Source: Clostridia bacterium
Lineage (GTDB): Bacteria; Bacillota; Clostridia; Oscillospirales; CAG-272
DNA length: 47,706 nucleotides
Direction of reading: 5' to 3'
Assembly: GCA_017451915.1 (NCBI GenBank)
Contig: JAFTNJ010000012.1
Location: 1-47,706, forward strand
Part shown: in pieces, positions 43,046 to 47,706 of the stretch
Position numbering within the stretch: the first letter of the stretch is position 1
Layout of the letters: each line of letters begins with the position of its first letter
Program-made: the position numbers and the translations under genes
Notes under the pieces: generated by a model
What the model saw: only the letters and a program-made list of their open reading frames with translations
Told to the model about the DNA's origin: nothing
The model's database searches: none

Positions 43046-43657
43046 TTACAATCGTTCTTTCATAAATATCCATTGGCTGATATGATCATCTATTGCGCTT
43101 TCGTAGCAATTAAGATCAAGGTAATTGATAACATAAATTTGGCAGTGCTCCTTTCCAGTGTGGAGCGTTATAATATTACGTTTATTATAATTACCCCTAT
43201 CGTATGGAAGCCATTTCGTGTCGCTGCCTGTGGGGTTTTTTACATTGATTCTCAGAATACCGCTATTATTTTCAATTCCTAAAAATTCAATAAAGGAATT
43301 ATCGCCGTTTATCTCAAGACGCGCCGTTTCACCTTCTTTTTCGGTAACTCTAATATCACATTCGTTACCCACAATAAACTCAACACGATGAAGCGGTTCA
43401 AAAACAAACTTCTTTTCATTGCCGTGATCCATACGCTCATTCTCCCCTTTGCTTTGTCCGAAAAGAACACCAATGTCAACACCGAAAAGCTCGGCAATTA
43501 GAGGAAACAAGGTGACGTCAGGGTATCCTATGCCACATTCCCACTTGGAAATGGATTGTGGGGCTATGCCCAGCTTTTCAGCCAACATGGTCTGTGTCCA
43601 ACCGCGTTCTTTTCTCAATTCAAAGATAATATTGCAAAATTGATTGAGGTGGTACAT
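43046..43657 (-). CDS. XRE-family regulator, possibly truncated
   Basis: A 203-residue protein. Residues 8-63 are a Cro/C1-type helix-turn-helix (IIFELRKERGWTQTMLAEKLGIAPQSISKWECGIGYPDVTLFPLIAELFGV). Residues about 85-180 are beta-rich (RVEFIVGNECDIRVTEKEGETARLEINGDNSFIEFLGIENNSGILRINV) and recall the DUF4097/adhesin-like beta domains that follow XRE modules in clostridial regulators. Those partners are usually longer and the last 25 residues look unrelated to the beta domain, so the gene may have lost its 3' part. It has AAGGAAG before the ATG and a strong promoter, and stands alone in a repeat-rich patch. Confidence 0.8.
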   Translation of the reverse strand: MYHLNQFCNIIFELRKERGWTQTMLAEKLGIAPQSISKWECGIGYPDVTLFPLIAELFGVDIGVLFGQSKGENERMDHGNEKKFVFEPLHRVEFIVGNECDIRVTEKEGETARLEINGDNSFIEFLGIENNSGILRINVKNPTGSDTKWLPYDRGNYNKRNIITLHTGKEHCQIYVINYLDLNCYESAIDDHISQWIFMKERL

Positions 43658-43682
43658 CAGTTCACTTCCTTTCTGTGGTTAT

Positions 43683-43711
43683 ATTATATCACAGACGTTT
43701 TTCATTTTCAA
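43683..43711 (-). promoter_or_regulatory. Promoter of the XRE gene at 43046
   Basis: Minus-strand TTGAAA (43706-43711), 17-base spacer, TGA-TATAAT (-10 at 43683-43688, extended). Strong match. Confidence 0.85.
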
Positions 43712-43757
43712 TAACCGCAAAGTTGTAAATATTACAACAGTTTGGCAAGCGATTCTC

Positions 43758-43905
43758 AAAAGGCTCCCTCCGGGAGGGAGCTGTCGCGAAGCGACTGAGG
43801 GAGAGCGCGTTGCCGTAAAGTTTATTCGAATTTCAAAGTCGCGCGGGCTCCTTTCGTCACGCTTCGCGTGCCACCTTCCTCCCGGAGGAAGGCTTTCGTT
43901 AGTCC
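43758..43905. repeat. GGCTCCCTCC/GGAGGAAGG-type palindromic repeat
   Basis: Left half: AGGCTCCCTCCGGGAGGGAG, followed by CGCGAAGCG. Right half: CACGCTTCGCGTG, then CCTTCCTCCCGGAGGAAGG. The outer ends are roughly inverted copies of each other. Non-coding, about 145 bp. The right half is related to the start of the window. Confidence 0.6.
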
Positions 43906-43938
43906 AAATCTGTCTAAAATGCCACCCGATCTACGGTT

Positions 43939-44021
43939 TTGCAAATAAATTTTGCCGGTAGGGGCGACCATTGGTCGTCCGCGGGCGTTCGCAGAACGCC
44001 CCTACGTGTGGCGGTTCGAAA
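43939..44021. repeat. GTAGGGG palindromic repeat, copy 3 with shared flanks
   Basis: GTAGGGG (43958) to CCCCTAC (43999-44005), with inner palindromes GACCA-TTGGTC and GGGCGTTC-gca-GAACGCCC. The flanks match copy 2 on both sides, giving a unit of about 80 bp. Confidence 0.7.
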
Positions 44022-44055
44022 CTTTACAGGGTTTTTGTGGTGTGGGGAAGAAAAA

Positions 44056-44232
44056 GTGAAATATTCGGCTTGCGCCGAATGTGAAATAATTTCCTTGCGG
44101 AAATTGTGAAATATTGCTCCTGCGTCGCAATGTGAAATGAAATTTGCCCACATTCGCGTCAGCGAATATTTCACATTTGCAGAGCAAATATTTCACAGCG
44201 AAGCTATTTCACTTGCCCGAAGGGCAAATTTC
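44056..44232. repeat. Symmetric multi-hairpin array B (TGTGAAAT / ATTTCACA linkers)
   Basis: Seven small hairpins with different stems separated by a constant octamer. The left half has TGTGAAAT at 44055, 44080, 44105 and 44131; the right half has the complement ATTTCAC(A) at 44168, 44190, 44206 and a partial copy at 44228. Hairpins: ATTCGGC-GCCGAAT, AATTTCC-GGAAATT, ATTGC-GCAAT, ATTCGC-GCGAAT, ATTTGC-GCAAAT, AGC-GCT, TTGCCC-GGGCAA. Left and right linkers can pair in nested order. The architecture is the same as array A, with unrelated linker and stem sequences. It abuts the tRNA terminator. Non-coding. Confidence 0.75.
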
Positions 44233-44236
44233 GTTG

Positions 44237-44270
44237 AAAAAAGCCATTTGCTTTCGCAAATGGCTTTTTT
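44237..44270 (-). terminator. Terminator of the tRNA-Gln gene
   Basis: A perfect 15-bp stem AAAAAAGCCATTTGC (44237-44251) / GCAAATGGCTTTTTT (44256-44270), loop TTTC, symmetrical for both strands. It lies immediately after the tRNA 3' end on the minus strand. The same A6-stem-TTTC-stem-T6 design caps array A. Confidence 0.9.
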
Positions 44271-44271
44271 C

Positions 44272-44346
44272 TGGCTGGGGTAGCAGGATTCGGACCTACG
44301 AATGCCAGAGTCAAAGTCTGGTGCCTTACCGCTTGGCTATACCCCA
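44272..44346 (-). tRNA. tRNA-Gln (anticodon TTG)
   Basis: Reads TGGGGTATAGCCAAGCGGTA on the minus strand from 44346, with acceptor stem TGGGGTA / TACCCCA, D loop AAGCGGTAA, anticodon stem CCAGA-CTTTGAC-TCTGG (anticodon TTG), T arm GTAGG-TTCGAAT-CCTGC, discriminator G, and encoded CCA (44272-44274). All arms pair. Reads the codon CAA. Confidence 0.97.
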
Positions 44347-44384
44347 ATAAGAATAGTATATCGTGTTTCTGTGTCAACATTCCT

Positions 44385-44413
44385 ATTATATCATAATCTT
44401 CCCCTATTGTCAA
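44385..44413 (-). promoter_or_regulatory. Promoter of the tRNA-Gln gene
   Basis: Minus-strand TTGACA (44408-44413), 17-base spacer, TGA-TATAAT (-10 at 44385-44390). Near-perfect, about 38 bases before the tRNA. Confidence 0.88.
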
Positions 44414-44464
44414 GAACTTTTTTGGAAAAATCATTGAATTTGAAAGGGTATCAGTCAAGATGAA

Positions 44465-44493
44465 TTGACAAATAACTATTTTTGTGATACAAT
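44465..44493 (+). promoter_or_regulatory. Promoter of the AEC transporter-aldo/keto reductase operon
   Basis: TTGACA (44465-44470), 17-base spacer, TGA-TACAAT (-10 at 44488-44493, extended). Confidence 0.85.
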
Positions 44494-44543
44494 AAAGTGA
44501 TACGTAAAAGATTAAGATTTTAGAAGAAAGAGGCTTTTTCATT

Positions 44544-45569
44544 ATGAGTATAACCCAATTGATTCAAAACGTTGCCGTTCTTTTTATTATGATGCTTCCG
44601 GGCCTGATTCTCAAAAAAGGGAAGATGGTTGGCGATGCCTTTGGCAAGGGAATTTCCAATCTGGTGCTCTACATTGCCCAGCCCTCCCTGATCGTTTGTG
44701 CCTACCTGGATTGCACCCTTTTGTTTGCCGACATTTGGAAGAATATTCTTTGGGTCTTTCTGTTCTCTCTGCTTGCTCACGTGATCTTCTCGGTGGTGGC
44801 TTTTCTCTTTTTCAAAAAGGAACCCGAGCAAAAGCAAAAAATGCTTCGTTTTGCCACCATCTTTTCCAACGCCGCCTTTATGGGGATCCCTCTGATCCAG
44901 GCGGTCTGCGGCTCCGAGGCGGCCATTTATGCCTCGATCTACAACATTACCTTTAACCTCTTCCTTTGGACCCTTGGAGTCTATCTTTGCACCCGTGTCA
45001 AGGGCATTGACCACGACGGCGACGGGGACGTGGATCACGTGGACGAGTTGATCGGTCTGCATAAGACCAGCAAGAGCGAGATTTCTTTGGCCAAAGTGTT
45101 GCTGCACCCCGTAACGCTGGCCTCGGTCATCGGCGTGCTCTGCCTGGTGTTCCGCGTCAACCGTTTTACGGTGGAGTTGGGTCTGGTATGGGATTGCCTG
45201 AGTATGCTCAAGGGACTTGTGGCACCTCTTTCCATGGTGGTGATCGGTCTGCGCTTGGCCGACATTCAATGGAAGGGGATCCTGGGGGATCGAGCCATGG
45301 ATTGGTTCCTGCTTTTGCGACATCTGCTTTTACCCCTGGCGGTGTTGGCGATCATGAAGGCGGTCCATTTTGCGGGAGCGTCGATTCCCACCGTTGCCCA
45401 GGACGTGATCATTATTATGGCGGCCACCCCTGCGGCCTCCAGCGCAACCATGTTTGCCGAAAAATACCATTGCGACGCGGCGTACGTCAGTCGCCTGGTG
45501 GTGGTTTCCACCGTGTTGTGCATTGCGACTATGCCTGCCATCATTGGGCTTTCCCACATGATCGGCTAA
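44544..45569 (+). CDS. AEC-family transporter with EF-hand-like loop
   Basis: A 341-residue membrane protein of the auxin-efflux-carrier family with about ten helices in two halves. Marks: MMLPGLILKKGKMVGDAFGKGISNLVLYIAQPSLI at the start, FSNAAFMGIPLIQAVCG, and the C-terminal APLSMVVIGLRLADI and AATPAASSATMFAEKY. Bacterial members carry organic acids such as malate. In the central loop, residues 156-167 read DHDGDGDVDHVD, which fits the EF-hand calcium loop D-x-D-x-D-G-x-V-x-x-x-D; this is unusual for the family. AAAGAGG lies about 10 bases before the ATG. The aldo/keto reductase gene follows after 25 bases. Confidence 0.88.
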   Translation: MSITQLIQNVAVLFIMMLPGLILKKGKMVGDAFGKGISNLVLYIAQPSLIVCAYLDCTLLFADIWKNILWVFLFSLLAHVIFSVVAFLFFKKEPEQKQKMLRFATIFSNAAFMGIPLIQAVCGSEAAIYASIYNITFNLFLWTLGVYLCTRVKGIDHDGDGDVDHVDELIGLHKTSKSEISLAKVLLHPVTLASVIGVLCLVFRVNRFTVELGLVWDCLSMLKGLVAPLSMVVIGLRLADIQWKGILGDRAMDWFLLLRHLLLPLAVLAIMKAVHFAGASIPTVAQDVIIIMAATPAASSATMFAEKYHCDAAYVSRLVVVSTVLCIATMPAIIGLSHMIG

Positions 45570-45594
45570 CTTATAAGAACAAAGGAGAAAGCTT

Positions 45595-46602
45595 ATGGAT
45601 ACCGTACGCCTGGGACGAACCAACCTGGTGGTTAGCAAAAACGGATTTGGAGCGTTGCCCGTGCAGCGCGTTACCATGGAGGAGGCCTGTCGGATTCTGC
45701 GGCGCGCCTTTGAGGGCGGCATCAACTATTTTGATACCGCGCGGATGTATACCGACAGCGAGGAAAAGCTGGGGCAGGCTCTCGGTGACGTGCGTGAGCA
45801 GATCGTGATCTCCACCAAGACCATGTCCACCACCGTGGAGGGCTTTTGGGAGGATCTGCACACCAGCTTGCGGCTACTGAAGACCGACTACGTGGATATT
45901 TATCAGTTCCACAACCCCGATTTTTGTCCCAAGCCCGGGGATGGCTCGGGTCTGTACGAGGCCATGCTGGAGGCGCGGGAGCAGGGAAAGATCCGCTTTA
46001 TCGGCTTTACCAATCACCGTCTTGCTCTGGCAGAGGAGGCGGTGCGCTCGGGGCTTTACGATACTTTGCAGTTCCCATTCTCCTACCTTGCCAGCGAGCG
46101 GGAAGAGGCTTTGGTTCGTTTGTGCGAAGCACAGGACGTGGGCTTTATTTGCATGAAGGCTCTGGCGGGGGGCTTGATTACCCGTTCCGACGTGGCCTAT
46201 GCCTACCTTGCGAATTTCCCGGTGGCACCCATTTGGGGGATCCAGCGCATGAGCGAGCTGGAGGAGTTCTTATCCTACAATGAGGCACCGCCGAAGCTGG
46301 ACGAGGCGCGGCGCGCCTACATCACCCGGGAGCGGCAGGAGCTGGCCGGGGAATTCTGCCGAGGCTGTGGCTATTGTATGCCCTGTCCCGTGGGGATCGA
46401 GATCAACAACTGCGCGCGGATGTCATTGCTGTTGCGGCGGTCTCCCGCGGCGGGACACTTGAGCGAGGCCGGGCAGGCCAAGATGAAGAAGATCGAGGCC
46501 TGCATCGAATGCGGCCAATGCAAGGCCAAATGTCCCTACGGTTTGGACACGCCCGCCCTCCTGAAAAAGAATTACGCCGATTATCAGACCTTTTTGCAAT
46601 AA
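45595..46602 (+). CDS. Aldo/keto reductase with C-terminal 4Fe-4S ferredoxin-type domain
   Basis: A 335-residue fusion-type enzyme. The N-terminal 230 residues are an aldo/keto reductase barrel: GFGALPVQRVTMEEACRILRRAFEGGINYFDTARMYTDSEEKLGQAL with catalytic Asp and Tyr, and the lysine in ISTKT. The C-terminal part holds two cysteine clusters, CRGCGYCMPCPVGI and CIECGQCKAKCPYGLDTP, typical of the anaerobe-associated Fe-S aldo/keto reductase group. It probably couples carbonyl reduction to electron carriers; the substrate is unknown. An AAAGGAGA site is present. It is the second gene after the AEC transporter, which may move its substrate or product. Confidence 0.93.
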   Translation: MDTVRLGRTNLVVSKNGFGALPVQRVTMEEACRILRRAFEGGINYFDTARMYTDSEEKLGQALGDVREQIVISTKTMSTTVEGFWEDLHTSLRLLKTDYVDIYQFHNPDFCPKPGDGSGLYEAMLEAREQGKIRFIGFTNHRLALAEEAVRSGLYDTLQFPFSYLASEREEALVRLCEAQDVGFICMKALAGGLITRSDVAYAYLANFPVAPIWGIQRMSELEEFLSYNEAPPKLDEARRAYITRERQELAGEFCRGCGYCMPCPVGIEINNCARMSLLLRRSPAAGHLSEAGQAKMKKIEACIECGQCKAKCPYGLDTPALLKKNYADYQTFLQ

Positions 46603-46647
46603 CAACAAATTCAACCCACGTTAGAAAAATTCTCTCCAAACAGGTTA

Positions 46648-46675
46648 TTGTTTTTTCCCTCCAATGTGCTATAAT
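46648..46675 (+). promoter_or_regulatory. Promoter of the XRE-TPR gene at 46723
   Basis: TTGTTT (46648-46653), 16-base spacer, TGC-TATAAT (-10 at 46670-46675, extended). Confidence 0.7.
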
Positions 46676-46722
46676 GATATCAGGAAAAGCGCTGATCCAA
46701 TCATTTTTTTGGAGGTACTGTC

Positions 46723-47535
46723 ATGATCAAACTTGGAGAGAAGATCAAATCTTTAAGAAAACAAAAAAATATATCCCAAGAGGTATTTGCCAATTATCTT
46801 GGGGTATCCTTTCAGGCCGTGTCAAAGTGGGAGAACGGAAATACGATGCCCGACGTGACCATGATTCCCGCCATTGCTTCCTTTTTTGGCGTCTCCACCG
46901 ACGAGCTTTTTGATTTTAATCGGTTTGAAACCGAGAAGCAGGTAGATGCGATTTGTAATGAAGCGTATCGGTATCGTTTTACTGACACGGAGAAATCGGA
47001 ACGCATTTTGCGAGAAGGCTTGCAAAGATTTCCGGGGAATGATATTATATTAAACAATCTTCTTTATACGTTGGATTATCAAACCAGAGCCGACGAGGTG
47101 GTAAATCTTTGCAAAACATTGATTGAGTCTACCGAAGATGATTCGGTCAAATACGATGCCTGCCGAATCCTTGCCACGTGTTATCGGGAGAACGGTCAAC
47201 AGGCGTTGGTCCAACCCACGCTTGAGATCATTCCTGAGATCTATTTTACAAAATTGGAGTTGATGGCCACCCTTTTGGAAGGGGAGGAGAGCTATGAAGC
47301 CGCGCAAAAGCAAAAGAATATTTCTGCGGAAGATTTAATTGATATGCTGATCATCATAGGGAAGCACTTAAAGGAAAACGGGGAGCCCGAAAAAGCCGCA
47401 TCGCAATTCCGAATCGCCCAAAAGGTGATCGACGCTTTCGCCGAAGATTTTGTAGAGACGAAATGGTTCAAAGCCACCGTTTACGAGTACACCGGGGAAC
47501 AACGGAAGGAAATTGCACAGCTGTTAATGGAATAA
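46723..47535 (+). CDS. XRE-family regulator with TPR-like helical domain
   Basis: A 270-residue regulator. Residues 5-60 are a Cro/C1-type helix-turn-helix (LGEKIKSLRKQKNISQEVFANYLGVSFQAVSKWENGNTMPDVTMIPAIASFF). The rest is helical and TPR-like (ILREGLQRFPGNDIILNNLLYTLDYQTRADEVVNLCKTLIE, ACRILATCYRENGQQ). It resembles the regulator at 40112 in design but is shorter. A GGAGG site and its own promoter precede it. It has no obvious partner gene before the window end. Confidence 0.9.
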   Translation: MIKLGEKIKSLRKQKNISQEVFANYLGVSFQAVSKWENGNTMPDVTMIPAIASFFGVSTDELFDFNRFETEKQVDAICNEAYRYRFTDTEKSERILREGLQRFPGNDIILNNLLYTLDYQTRADEVVNLCKTLIESTEDDSVKYDACRILATCYRENGQQALVQPTLEIIPEIYFTKLELMATLLEGEESYEAAQKQKNISAEDLIDMLIIIGKHLKENGEPEKAASQFRIAQKVIDAFAEDFVETKWFKATVYEYTGEQRKEIAQLLME

Positions 47536-47706
47536 CCAAATGTTCACTTGTGTGGGCGTGCTTTCAATCAAAACCACCGGTTCAACCGGTGGTTTGCACA
47601 GCCCCTGTAAGGGGCTATTACCGGCTTAACCCCTAAAAGGGGCACCGAATTATATCATCGCATCACACGCACTGCACCCCGTAAACGGGGTTTATCAGAA
47701 AGGCTC
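47536..47706. mobile_element. Palindrome cluster, possible IS200/IS605-type end
   Basis: A run of perfect palindromes: AACCACCGGTT-caACCGGTGGTT (about 47570-47594), AGCCCCT-gta-AGGGGCT (47600-47616), CCCCT-aaa-AGGGG, and CCCCGT-aa-ACGGGG. Such subterminal hairpins are typical of IS200/IS605 elements and of palindrome-associated non-autonomous elements. The window ends here, so any tnpA or tnpB would lie beyond it. Confidence 0.45.

Noticed and set aside
42669-44232. CRISPR-like array
   Set aside because: Repeats are only 7-9 bases, orientation flips halfway, the spacers are palindromes, and no cas genes are nearby.
44272-44346. tRNA-Gln as attachment site of an integrated element
   Set aside because: No integrase, no duplicated tRNA end and no element boundary is visible within the window.

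Overview
The window looks like chromosomal DNA of an uncultured Gram-positive member of the Clostridia (Bacillota), probably gut-associated. This rests on: a CIRCE-controlled groESL operon; strong sigma-A promoters (TTGACA-17-TATAAT type) and AGGAGG ribosome sites; a two-gene SufC/SufB-type Fe-S system with no other suf genes; sugar ABC importers with no dedicated ATPase; several XRE-TPR regulators; and many palindromic intergenic repeats of the sort common in uncultured Clostridia. This placement is inferred from gene content only, and the species is not identified.

Layout. 1-446: hairpin-rich repeat DNA. 447-9950: housekeeping and metabolic genes (PH-domain-like membrane protein, DMT exporter, FAD oxidoreductase, phosphohistidine-type phosphatase, groES-groEL, AGCS symporter, endonuclease III, HIT protein). 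9951-10407: a 271-bp MITE-like element and a second palindromic repeat. 10408-13523: KDPG/KHG aldolase, SecG, HD-domain hydrolase, RlmI-type rRNA methyltransferase. 13763-21571 (minus strand): an eight-gene Wzx/Wzy-type surface polysaccharide operon with glycerol-phosphate genes. 22158-23794: minimal SufCB pair.

24586-38283 is the most striking part. It is a seven-gene, about 14-kb operon: a giant 1240-residue substrate-binding protein, two permeases, an NHL-propeller/TPR/YIP1 membrane protein, a 1249-residue DUF5696-type secreted protein, and a second pair of permeases. No ATPase is encoded. It begins with two candidate promoters, two GTAAA-N5-TTTAC palindromes and a long leader, and ends in a strong terminator. 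Very biased codon use suggests high expression. I propose that the large extracellular proteins and four permeases form one surface uptake machine, probably for a carbohydrate, driven by an ATPase encoded elsewhere.

38397-41224 is an XRE-TPR regulator translationally coupled to an ABC exporter. 41516-42444 is a GNAT acetyltransferase preceded by a 22-codon leader peptide and a terminator whose arm can pair with the leader ORF, so it is a candidate attenuation system. 42445-44271 is an accessory patch: an XRE regulator, repeat copies, and two symmetric multi-hairpin arrays in which short conserved linkers on the left are complementary to linkers on the right, each array capped by a terminator-like hairpin. 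A tRNA-Gln(TTG) borders it. 44544-47535: AEC transporter with an EF-hand-like loop, Fe-S aldo/keto reductase, XRE-TPR regulator. The window ends in a palindrome cluster resembling IS200/IS605-type ends.
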